From: Chersky-806 sp038252255
GTDB lineage: Bacteria; Actinomycetota; Acidimicrobiia; IMCC26256; JAENVU01
NCBI GenBank assembly: GCA_038252255.1
Contig: JBBSAM010000003.1
Span: 62,001 to 126,000 of the forward strand
DNA length: 64,000 bases
Reading direction: 5' to 3'
The position numbers and the translations under genes are program-made. The stretch's first letter is position 1, and every line of letters begins with the position of its first letter. Shown here piece by piece: positions 55,512-62,750 of this stretch. Under the pieces are notes generated by a model that saw only the letters and a list, made by a program, of their open reading frames with translations, was not told the origin of the DNA and searched no databases.

Positions 55512-56489
55512 CTACTGCGTCACCCCCGAGGGGGCGCCGTCGCCGCCGGCGCCGGGCGGGGGCCCGCCGAAGCCGACGAGCGCGCCTTCGCGGATGGAGG
55601 TGGCGGTGATGGTGCCGTTGGAGTCCTGGCCGCGCACCATGATCGTGTCCCCGACCTTGAGGTCGGAGAGCGATCCGGGCTTGGAGACGGTCACCTCGGT
55701 CGACGACGTCGTGGTGACGGTCACCGCGTTGCCGTCGAGCCCGGTGACCGTGAACGTTCCGTCACCCGCGGACTGCACGACCCCACGGGTGAACGTCGTG
55801 CCACTCGCGCCGCCCGGGGCCTGGCCACCGGCGCCGGGACCGCCGAACCGCCGGCCGCCGTAGCCCTGGCCGCTGCCGCCGCCCGGGGGCCCGCCGTTGC
55901 CGCCCGGTCCGGCGAATCCGCCCGGACCGTTCGCGTCGCTCGACACCACACCGTCATCGGTGACCCGCGTCGCCGCGATGTTGGGAGACGATCCCGTGCC
56001 GACGACCGTCACGGTGTCGCCGACCTTGATGTCGCCGGTCGTCCCGCTGGCGGACGTGGTCACCGCCGTCGCGGACGTGGTGACCACCTTGGTGGTCGCT
56101 CCGCTCCGGTCCTTGATGGTCAGCTTGGAACCCTCGATGCTCGCAATCGTGCCGAAGCCGCCGGGTCCGCGCCGGAAGCCGGGTTGGCCACCCTGCGCCT
56201 GTGACTGGCCCGCACCACCCGGCTGGTTCGCGGCCGGCGCCTGGCTCGAGACCGCGGCGTTCGAGGAGTCCGACGAGGTTGCGGCACTGATTCCGAACAC
56301 CGCGGCCGCACCGACCACCGCGGCACCCGCGCCGACGGCGACCCACGTCCGCCACGAGGGTTTCCACGGCTCCTTCTCCGTCGCCCGGGTCACGGGCAGC
56401 CCGGTCTCGGGCAGCCCGGTCTCGGGCAGCCCGAACGTGGGGGTCTCGGGCTCGGGTGGCGAGCTCGGTGTGGTCGTGTCGTCATCCAT
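55512..56489 (-). CDS. Membrane-anchored DUF5666-like protein
   Basis: A 325-residue protein. An acidic Thr/Pro N-terminus with a tandem LPETG-LPETG stretch (about residues 20-29) precedes one membrane helix (WVAVGAGAAVVGAAAVFGISAA, about 48-69), so the bulk is outside. The exterior has two similar beta-domains separated by a Gly-rich linker (GFAGPGGNGGPPGGG): GTIASIEGSKLTIKDRSGATTKVVTTSAT with VGDTVTVVGTGS, and GVVQSAGDGTFTVTGLDGNAVTV with LKVGDTIMVRGQDSNGTITA. This is the DUF5666 pattern. Role unknown, but as the last gene of the exporter operon it probably works at the same membrane site. Confidence 0.7.
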   Translation of the reverse strand: MDDDTTTPSSPPEPETPTFGLPETGLPETGLPVTRATEKEPWKPSWRTWVAVGAGAAVVGAAAVFGISAATSSDSSNAAVSSQAPAANQPGGAGQSQAQGGQPGFRRGPGGFGTIASIEGSKLTIKDRSGATTKVVTTSATAVTTSASGTTGDIKVGDTVTVVGTGSSPNIAATRVTDDGVVSSDANGPGGFAGPGGNGGPPGGGSGQGYGGRRFGGPGAGGQAPGGASGTTFTRGVVQSAGDGTFTVTGLDGNAVTVTTTSSTEVTVSKPGSLSDLKVGDTIMVRGQDSNGTITATSIREGALVGFGGPPPGAGGDGAPSGVTQ

Positions 56490-56531
56490 CGGTCTTCTCC
56501 TTCGAGAGCGTCGAGGTGTTGCTGAGACTGG

Positions 56532-58295
56532 TCACTGGCCCGGCGCGCCGCGGAAGAACGGGCCGGGCGGCCCGCCGGCGGGAAACCCGCCCGGGCCGGT
56601 CGTGCCCGAGCCCGAGCTGGAGGATGCGGTCGCGGAACCGGGCAGTGGCTGCGAGAGATCGGCGAGGACCACCTGCTGGCCTGCGGTGACCCCGGACTCG
56701 ATCGCCGTCCACGTGGCGCCGATCACCCCGACCTGCACCAACACCCGCCGGGCGGTGCTCCCGTCGAGGACGGTGACCGTGTGGCGGCTGCCGATCGCCG
56801 TGACGGCCGACGTCGGTACCGCGAGGGCGGCGCGCGAGCTCGCGGTGACGATGGCGACGGAGCCGGTCGAGCCATTGTCGAGGTTCGTGCCCTTGCCGGT
56901 CAGACCGATCACGACCCGGTAGCTCGTCGCGGTCGCGTTGTTGTCCGGGGCGATCGAGATCGCGGTGACCGTGCCGGCGAGTGGCTGCTTCCTGCCGTCC
57001 GGCAGGAACGTGGCGGGCTGGCCGACCTTGATCTTGGTGATGTCGTCGACGCTGACCGTCGTGGTGATCTCGTAGCCACCCGTGCCGACCACCACGATGT
57101 TCGCGGTCGAGGACGCGCTCGTAACGGAGTCACCCACGGCCAGGTTGACGGCCTCGACGGTGCCGGCGATCGGGCTGACGATCGTCGCCTGCGCGATCGC
57201 CTGCTGGGCCGCGACGACCTCGGCGGCGGCCGCGTCCACCGCCTTCTGGTCGGCCGCGAGGTCGGCCGACGACGGTGCCGCCGCCGTGGCCGGGCTCGAT
57301 CCGGGCGCGCCGACCGGCGAGCTCCCGCCGGCGCTCGCGCCGGTCCCCGAACCCGCGTTGCCTCCGGACACCGCTGCCGCGGCCTGCTGCGCGAGGAGCG
57401 CGTCGAGAGCCGTCGAAGCCTGCGCGAGCTGCTGCTGCGCGGTGCTGACGGCCGTCTGCGCGCGTAGGACCGATCGCGTCGCGGTCTGGCACGCGGTCAA
57501 CGCACCGCTCGTCGGTGCCGCCGGGCCGGTCGTGCCGACGCCGGCCGCCGCACACACCGTGGCGGCGGAGTCGAGCGCCTCCGTTGCGGTGTTGATCGCC
57601 GCGTCGACGCGCTGCTGCGCGGCGAGCACGGCCTGCTGGGCGTCCGGGAGCGAGGCGCCGGCACCCGGAGCACCGGAGCCGTTCGTGCCCGAGGGCCCGC
57701 TCGCACCGGCCGGGATGGACAGCGCGGTGAGCTTGACACCCCCACCGCTGCCGGACGCGCTCGAACCGCTGCCGGTTCCGGCACCCGACACGCCACCGGA
57801 ACCGGAGACCGATTCGCCGTTCAGCGCCCGGGACAGGACGAGCTCGGCCTGCGCGAGGGATGCCTCCCTGTCGTGCAGCGTCTGGGTCAATGCCGCCGGA
57901 TCGAGCGACGCGAGCGGCTGCCCGACCGTCACGGGGTCACCGACCTTGACGTTCACCGAGGCCACGGTCCCCGACGACGGGAACGAGACCGAAGACTGGG
58001 AGATCGGCTCGACGCTCGCGACACCGTTCAGGAGCGCGTCGACATCGTGCTGGTCGACGACGGCCGTGCGGTAACCGGCATCCGTGGCCCCGAAGGCCTG
58101 CGACGCGAGCACGAGGCTCCCGACGGCGACCACCGCGATCATGCCCACGACCAGACGGCGCTTCCGCTGAAACCACCGCGGCCGCGGGGCCGACGGGTCC
58201 GGGAACAAGGTCGCGAGCCGCTCCCGCGCCGACGCGGAGCGCAGCGGCAGACCCGCGGCGCGAGCGTTCGGGGACGATTGCGCTTCGAGGGCCAT
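56532..58295 (-). CDS. Membrane-fusion-type adaptor (second adaptor of the exporter)
   Basis: A 587-residue adaptor of the HlyD/MacA type. After a cytoplasmic N-terminus (RERLATLFPDPSAPRPRW) comes one helix (LVVGMIAVVAVGSLVLASQAF). The lipoyl-type half barrel starts at GTVASVNVKVGDPVTVGQPLASLD and closes near VVSPIAGTVEAVNLAVGDSV (here TIVSPIAGTVEAV). Between them lies a long Ala/Gln/Ser coiled hairpin (QAVLAAQQRVDAAINTATEAL, AQTAVSTAQQQLAQASTALDAL) with Gly/Ser-rich inserts and two Cys (VCAAAG, TACQTA). The C-terminal beta-barrel ends with Gly/Pro-rich FRGAPGQ. It is separated from the permease gene by three bases. Size is large for the group because of the inserts. Confidence 0.85.
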   Translation of the reverse strand: MALEAQSSPNARAAGLPLRSASARERLATLFPDPSAPRPRWFQRKRRLVVGMIAVVAVGSLVLASQAFGATDAGYRTAVVDQHDVDALLNGVASVEPISQSSVSFPSSGTVASVNVKVGDPVTVGQPLASLDPAALTQTLHDREASLAQAELVLSRALNGESVSGSGGVSGAGTGSGSSASGSGGGVKLTALSIPAGASGPSGTNGSGAPGAGASLPDAQQAVLAAQQRVDAAINTATEALDSAATVCAAAGVGTTGPAAPTSGALTACQTATRSVLRAQTAVSTAQQQLAQASTALDALLAQQAAAAVSGGNAGSGTGASAGGSSPVGAPGSSPATAAAPSSADLAADQKAVDAAAAEVVAAQQAIAQATIVSPIAGTVEAVNLAVGDSVTSASSTANIVVVGTGGYEITTTVSVDDITKIKVGQPATFLPDGRKQPLAGTVTAISIAPDNNATATSYRVVIGLTGKGTNLDNGSTGSVAIVTASSRAALAVPTSAVTAIGSRHTVTVLDGSTARRVLVQVGVIGATWTAIESGVTAGQQVVLADLSQPLPGSATASSSSGSGTTGPGGFPAGGPPGPFFRGAPGQ

Positions 58296-58298
58296 GGT

Positions 58299-59531
58299 TC
58301 ACTCGCTCCTGAGCGCGTCGATCGGGGCGAGCCGAGCCGCGCGGGATGCGGGGTACACGCCAAACACCACACCGATGCCCATCGCCATGACGATGGCGCC
58401 GAGGCCGGCGGGGACGGAGAGGATCACCCTCGAGTCCGTGAAGAGCGGCAGCACCGCCGCGCCGATCAGACCCAGGGCGACACCGAGCACCCCGCCGGCG
58501 AGCCCGAGCACCGACGCCTCGACCAGGAACTGGCGGCGGATGAGCCGGGGCCGCGCGCCGAGCGACTTCCGCAAGCCGATCTCGCGCACGCGCTCGGTCA
58601 CGGACACCAACATGATGTTCATCACGCCGATCCCACCGACGAGCAGCGAGATGATCGCGATCCCGCCGAGCATGACGGTCAGGGTGTCGTCGACCGAGTT
58701 GGCCGCGCTGAGGATCGACTGCTGCGTCGCGATCGAGAAGTCGGCGTCCGTGCGCGCCGTGATGTGGTGCGTGTTGAGCAGGAGGGCGTCGGCCTCCTGG
58801 TACGCGGCGGACAGCGTGGCGGCTGACGCCGCCTTCACCGAGATGGAGCTCACCGAGTTCCGGCTCGTGCCGCCGACCAGCCGTTGCGAGTAGGTGCTGA
58901 GGGGCACGATCGCGAGATCGTTGTTCGACGTGGCCTCGGAGGAGCTCAGCTCTCGGAGCACCCCGATGACCTCGAGCTTGACGCCGTTGTAGCTGACGCT
59001 CCGGCCGACGGGATCGCCCGCGGTGAACAGCTCGCTCGCGGTATCGGGTCCGAGGACGACGACGGCCTTCGCCTGGCTCTCGTCGGCCGCGGTGAGGAAC
59101 CGGCCCGAGGACACCCCGCGCGACCGCACCGCCTTCCAGCTGGGCGTGGTGCCCGTGAGCGTCGTCGTCCAGTTCGTCGAGCCGTTGACCAGCGAGACCG
59201 TCGACGTCGACGTCGCGGCGACCGCCTGGATGTCGGGCGCGGCCGCCTTGGACGTGAGCGCGGCCGCGTCCTGCACGGTCAGCGTGGACGCGGAGCCGAA
59301 CCCGCCCCGCGTGCCGGAGCTCGAGGTGGTGCTGCCCGGCGAGATCACGAGCAGGTTCGTACCGAGCTCGTTGATCTGGTCCTGCACCTGCGCCCGCGCG
59401 CCTTCACCGAGACCGACGGTCAGCACGACCGCGGTGATGCCGATGAGGATCCCGAGCATGGTCAGCGCCGAGCGCAGCCGGTGCGTGCGGACGGCTTCGG
59501 TTGCGGTGCGGAACGTGTCGCGCCAGCTCAT
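58299..59531 (-). CDS. MacB-type ABC transporter permease
   Basis: A 410-residue FtsX/MacB-family membrane protein. The N-terminal helix region (LRSALTMLGILIGITAVVLTVG) precedes a large periplasmic-type core, and three C-terminal helices follow (LTVMLGGIAIISLLVGGIGVMNIMLVSVTERVREIGLRKSLGA contains the signature: IGVMNIMLVSVTERVREIGL). It ends RAARLAPIDALRSE, as in MacB/LolE-type proteins. ATG 59531 overlaps the stop of the ATPase gene (ATGA). Mechanistically it works with the ATPase to push substrates through the adaptors, or to move lipids or peptides; the substrate is unknown. Confidence 0.92.
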   Translation of the reverse strand: MSWRDTFRTATEAVRTHRLRSALTMLGILIGITAVVLTVGLGEGARAQVQDQINELGTNLLVISPGSTTSSSGTRGGFGSASTLTVQDAAALTSKAAAPDIQAVAATSTSTVSLVNGSTNWTTTLTGTTPSWKAVRSRGVSSGRFLTAADESQAKAVVVLGPDTASELFTAGDPVGRSVSYNGVKLEVIGVLRELSSSEATSNNDLAIVPLSTYSQRLVGGTSRNSVSSISVKAASAATLSAAYQEADALLLNTHHITARTDADFSIATQQSILSAANSVDDTLTVMLGGIAIISLLVGGIGVMNIMLVSVTERVREIGLRKSLGARPRLIRRQFLVEASVLGLAGGVLGVALGLIGAAVLPLFTDSRVILSVPAGLGAIVMAMGIGVVFGVYPASRAARLAPIDALRSE

Positions 59532-60274
59532 GGCGCCACGCCGGTGAGACGCGGGCCCGCCGCGGAGGAGTCCGGGGTCCATACCCGCCCGTCACGAATC
59601 TGGATGGACCGCTGCGCGCGCCGCGCGATGTCGGGCTCGTGCGTGATCAGCACGATCGTGCGCCCCTCCTGGTTGAGCGCTGCGAGCAGGTCGAGCACCT
59701 CGCCGGTCGATGTGGAGTCGAGGTTGCCCGTGGGCTCGTCGGCCAGGATGAGCGCCGGCTCGGTGACGAGCGCCCGCGCGATGGCGACCCGTTGCTGCTG
59801 GCCACCGGACAGCTCACCCGGCTTGTGGTCCGCGCGGTCGCCCAGGCCGACCTTGTCGAGCGCGGCCAGCGCGCGCTCCCGTCGTTCGGCCGGGTTGACG
59901 CCGCTGTACATCAGGGGCAGCTCGACGTTGCGCCACGCCGGGAGATAGGCGAGCAGGTTGAACTGCTGGAACACGAAGCCGATGAACAGGTTTCGCACGT
60001 CAGCGAGCTGGTCCTCGTCGAACGACTGCGCGTCGTGGCCGGCCAGGCGGAAGATCCCCGAGGTCGGGACGTCGAGGCAGCCGAGGATGTGCATCAACGT
60101 CGACTTCCCCGACCCGGACGGCCCGGTGATCGCGACGAAGTCGTTCTCCTCGATGCGCACCGAGATGTCGCGCAGCGCGGCGACCTCGAACGCGCCGGTC
60201 CGGTAGATCTTGCTGACGTCGAGCAGCTCGATGATCGCCGGGAGACCGGGGTCGCGCGGGGCGGAGGCGGTCAT
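59528..60274 (-). CDS. MacB-type ABC transporter ATPase
   Basis: A 248-residue ATPase of the LolD/MacB group. Walker A is GPSGSGKSTLMHILG, signature LSGGQQQRVAIARALV, Walker B LILADEPTGNLDSTS, and the switch His in VLITHEPDIAR. FVFQQFNLLAYLPAWRNVELPLMYSGV is the family-defining Q-loop region (FVFQQFNLL). All catalytic parts are intact. The stop overlaps the permease start, and the gene begins five bases after the first adaptor gene ends, so adaptor, ATPase and permease are a coupled block. Confidence 0.93.
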   Translation of the reverse strand: MTASAPRDPGLPAIIELLDVSKIYRTGAFEVAALRDISVRIEENDFVAITGPSGSGKSTLMHILGCLDVPTSGIFRLAGHDAQSFDEDQLADVRNLFIGFVFQQFNLLAYLPAWRNVELPLMYSGVNPAERRERALAALDKVGLGDRADHKPGELSGGQQQRVAIARALVTEPALILADEPTGNLDSTSTGEVLDLLAALNQEGRTIVLITHEPDIARRAQRSIQIRDGRVWTPDSSAAGPRLTGVAP

Positions 60275-60279
60275 CGCGC

Positions 60280-61662
60280 TCAGCCGCCCGATCCGGGCCC
60301 GAACGTGACGCCGCCGGGGAACCCGCCGCCCTGAATCCCCCCGGCCGGTGGTGAGAACCCGCCCGCGCCGGAGGGCCGGGTGATCGTGACGATGACCTTC
60401 TCCCCCGCCTTCAGGCCGCTCGTGATCTCGGTGCTGCCGTTCGCGACGAGCCCGGTCGTGACGGCCCGGGTCTCGGTCGGTCCGGTCGTGGTGCCGTCGG
60501 TGGCCACCGTGACGGTCGATACCCCGTTCGTCGTGGTGATCGCGAGCGACGAGACCTGGACGACGTTGGCGCGCACGTCGGTCGCGATCGCGCCCGTGAC
60601 GGTCGAGCCGACGTAGAACTCGTTGCCGGTCGAGTCGAAGCTGATCGTCACCGGGTAGGTCGCCACGCCGGAGCTCGCGTCGGCGATCTTGCCGACGTCG
60701 GTCACGGTCCCGGTCGCGCTGGCGGTGCTCGTCGCAGCACCCGACTGGTTCGACGGTGCGCCGTTGGCACCGGAGCTGTTGGCCGCGCCGGAACCCTGGC
60801 CGGTGCTGCCCACCCCGTTCAGCCCACGGCCGGCGAAGCCGCCCGCGAATCCGCCGAACCGGCGCGACGCGCTGGACGTGGAGGGCGTCACCGTGGCGGT
60901 CTGGCCCACCGCGACCCGGTCGATGTCGGCGGTGTCGACGGCCAGCTCCACCGTGAAGCGGCCACTGCTCACCACCTGGATCTGCGCGCTCGAGCTCGAT
61001 GCCGCCGAGCTCCCGGTGCCGGTGGCCGCGCCGGGTCCGTTGCCGTTCGCCGAGCCGATCGAGCCGGCGGACCTGCCCGACCCGCTGCCGGAGCCGGCGC
61101 TCGAGGTTCCTCCGGTGCCTCCGCTCGACAGCTGCTCACCCGGAGTGATGGTCACCGACGCGACCGTGCCGTCGAAGGTCGCGACGAGCGACGCGCCCGC
61201 GAGCGCGTCCTTCGCGTTCGTGAGGGAGTCGTTGGCCGAGGTGAGGCTCGACTGGTCGGCTGCGAGCTGCTGCGCCGACGCGCCGGCGGCCTGGTCGTCC
61301 GAGAGCTTCGCTTCTGCCCCGGCTACCGACGCCTCCGCGGCGGTGACGGCGGCGGCGAGCTCGGCCGAGTCGATCGTTGCGAGCACCTGACCGGCTTGCA
61401 CGGTGTCTCCGGCCTTGACGTTGACCGCGGTGACGGTCCCCGACGATGCGAAGCTCAGGTCGTCGGTCTGGGCCGCGGCGACCGTCCCCTCGGCGGAGAC
61501 GGTGTCGCTCATCGGGCCGCTCGTGACGTCGACGACCTGCTTCGTGGTGTCGGCCGATGCCGTTGCGCCGCCGGGCCGGAACGCGAGCCACCAGACCGCC
61601 ACGATCGTCACCACGATGGCGATCGGGACGACGACGATCGGTTGTCGGAGCAGTCGGCGCAT
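60280..61662 (-). CDS. Membrane-fusion-type adaptor (first adaptor of the exporter)
   Basis: A 460-residue adaptor at the head of the operon. One N-terminal helix (IVVVPIAIVVTIVAVWWLAF, about 8-27) is followed by the half motif GTVTAVNVKAGDTVQAGQVLATID, a short hairpin (AAVTAAEASVAGAEAKLSDDQAAGASAQQLAADQSSL, by its ends AAVTAAEASVAGAEA and AADQSSLTSAND) and LVATFDGTVASVTITPGEQL; after a Gly/Ser-rich linker the second barrel half and the membrane-proximal domain (FTVELAVDTADIDRVAVGQTATV) complete it. The C-terminus is Gly/Pro-rich, like that of the second adaptor. In an organism without a typical outer membrane these act across the cell wall. The nearest upstream feature is repeat array G. Confidence 0.87.
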   Translation of the reverse strand: MRRLLRQPIVVVPIAIVVTIVAVWWLAFRPGGATASADTTKQVVDVTSGPMSDTVSAEGTVAAAQTDDLSFASSGTVTAVNVKAGDTVQAGQVLATIDSAELAAAVTAAEASVAGAEAKLSDDQAAGASAQQLAADQSSLTSANDSLTNAKDALAGASLVATFDGTVASVTITPGEQLSSGGTGGTSSAGSGSGSGRSAGSIGSANGNGPGAATGTGSSAASSSSAQIQVVSSGRFTVELAVDTADIDRVAVGQTATVTPSTSSASRRFGGFAGGFAGRGLNGVGSTGQGSGAANSSGANGAPSNQSGAATSTASATGTVTDVGKIADASSGVATYPVTISFDSTGNEFYVGSTVTGAIATDVRANVVQVSSLAITTTNGVSTVTVATDGTTTGPTETRAVTTGLVANGSTEITSGLKAGEKVIVTITRPSGAGGFSPPAGGIQGGGFPGGVTFGPGSGG

Positions 61663-61740
61663 CGGGCCACGTTGGGGCGGTCACGGCAGAGCAATCCAAG
61701 AGCCGTGTATGCGTCGTGCAAGAAATGAGGTGAGAGAGGG

Positions 61741-62071
61741 GTGCCGCCCTCGGCCGCCGGCGACCCTCAGGTCTCCCGTTCGGCCGAGGGAGATCTTGGG
61801 AACCGCTGTGCCGCCCTCGGCCGCCTGAGACCCTCAGGTCTCCGTTCGGCCGAGGGAGATCTTGGGAACCGCTGTGCCGCCCTCGGCCGCCTGAGACCCT
61901 CAGGTCTCCCGTTCGGCCGAGGGAGATCTTGGGAACCGCTGTGCCGCCCTCGGCCGCCGGCGACCCTCAGGTCTCCCGTTCGGCCGAGGGAGATCTTGGG
62001 AACCGCTGTGCCGCCCTCGGCCGCCTGAGACCCTCAGGTCTCCCGTTCGGCCGAGGGAGATCTTGGGAACC
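61741..62071 (-). repeat. Structured repeat locus G: five 66-67-bp tandem units
   Basis: Read on the minus strand each unit is AGATCT, arm CCCTCGGCCG, a 24-nt loop beginning AACGGGAGACC, arm CGGCCGAGGG, then CGGCAC and AGCGGTTCCCA. Outer arms pair perfectly in all five. Two unit types alternate irregularly: in one the loop reads GTCGCCGG, in the other GTCTCAGG. The second type turns the inner stem into a perfect six-base GAGACC/GGTCTC. The array lies between two divergent genes, not after a stop codon. This is the largest array of the family in the window. Confidence 0.92.
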
Positions 62072-62107
62072 GGTGTGACGCCCGTCTCACATGGCCCCCA
62101 GGTGGGG

Positions 62108-62125
62108 TGAGTGAGTGCTCACTCA
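62108..62125. promoter_or_regulatory. Operator-like palindrome upstream of tetR
   Basis: TGAGTGA-GTGC-TCACTCA, seven-base perfect arms around a four-base centre, three bases upstream of the -10 box of the adjacent TetR gene. This is the usual form and place for a TetR-family self-repression site. It could serve the divergent exporter operon only if control works across the 330-base repeat array. Confidence 0.65.
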
Positions 62126-62127
62126 TG

Positions 62128-62133
62128 TAGCCT
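62128..62133 (+). promoter_or_regulatory. -10 box (TAGCCT) for tetR
   Basis: TAGCCT ends eight bases before the ATG at 62142 and directly follows the operator-like palindrome, so repressor binding would block polymerase. Confidence 0.5.
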
Positions 62134-62141
62134 CCCGGGTC

Positions 62142-62750
62142 ATGCCCAGCGCCCCCAGCCGCACCCGAGCGACCGCCCTCCCCCCGTCCGAGCGCCGGGC
62201 CGAGATCATCGCGGCGACGCTCCCCCTCCTGCTCTCCCACGGCACCGCGGTCACCACCCGCCAGATCGCTGAGGCCGCGGGCATCGCCGAAGGCACCATC
62301 TTCCGGGTCTTTCCGGACAAGGAGTCCCTCATCGAGGCCGTGGTCGAGTCCGCGTTCGACAGCGCCTCGGTCGACGCCGCGCTCACCGCCATCGATCCGA
62401 CGCTGCCCCTCGAAGCGCGTCTCGTCGAGGCGGTCGAGATCCTGCGCCGCCGCGTCGCGGATCTCTGGCAGCTCCGCACCGCGCTCGGGATGATGCAGGT
62501 CTCGAGCGGCGGCCCTTCCATGACCGACAAGCACCGGCCGCCGGATCTCACGACGCTCGCCGGCGTGTTCGCCGCCGATGCCGACCAGATCCGGCGTGAC
62601 CCGCTCGAGGCGGCTCACCTTCTGCGCGGCATGACGATCGCCGGCACCCATCCGGCGCTGATCCTGGAGGAGCCGTTGCCGTCGGCCGAGATCGTCTCGC
62701 TGTTCCTCGACGGGATCCGCTCGCCGCGATCGGGGGATCGATCCGCATGA
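62142..62750 (+). CDS. TetR/AcrR-family repressor
   Basis: A 202-residue regulator. The N-terminal HTH is standard: RRAEIIAATLPLLLSHGTAVTTRQIAEAAGIAEGTIFRVFPDKESLIEAV, with the recognition part ITTRQIAEAAG-like TTRQIAEAAGIAEGTIFRVF. The C-terminal part (LVEAVEILRRRVADLWQLRTALGMMQ and LLRGMTIAGTHPALI) is variable, as expected for the ligand-binding domain. ATG 62142 is chosen since it follows a TAGCCT box and the frame farther upstream lies inside the operator. The stop overlaps the next gene (ATGA), an ABC exporter, which together with the palindrome implies a self-controlled drug- or lipid-responsive export unit. Confidence 0.92.
   Translation: MPSAPSRTRATALPPSERRAEIIAATLPLLLSHGTAVTTRQIAEAAGIAEGTIFRVFPDKESLIEAVVESAFDSASVDAALTAIDPTLPLEARLVEAVEILRRRVADLWQLRTALGMMQVSSGGPSMTDKHRPPDLTTLAGVFAADADQIRRDPLEAAHLLRGMTIAGTHPALILEEPLPSAEIVSLFLDGIRSPRSGDRSA

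Larger units (their letters stand above)
61663..62141. other. Intergenic region holding repeat array G and two divergent promoters
   Basis: About 480 bases between the first adaptor gene and the tetR gene. It consists of about 75 bases upstream of the adaptor gene, the 330-base repeat array G, and a 70-base control region for tetR with an operator-like palindrome. No protein gene is believable here: the long frames over the array are periodic translations of the repeat. Confidence 0.8.

Noticed and set aside
56395..56430. Tandem LPETG motifs that look like sortase sorting signals
   Set aside because: They are near the N-terminus, on the cytoplasmic side before the only membrane helix, and lack the following hydrophobic segment and basic tail of a sorting signal. 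A short DNA duplication explains them.
61741..62028. A 95-residue periodic reading frame over repeat array G, and similar frames over arrays A and E
   Set aside because: They are translations of the repeat, with no start signal and no relation to known proteins.
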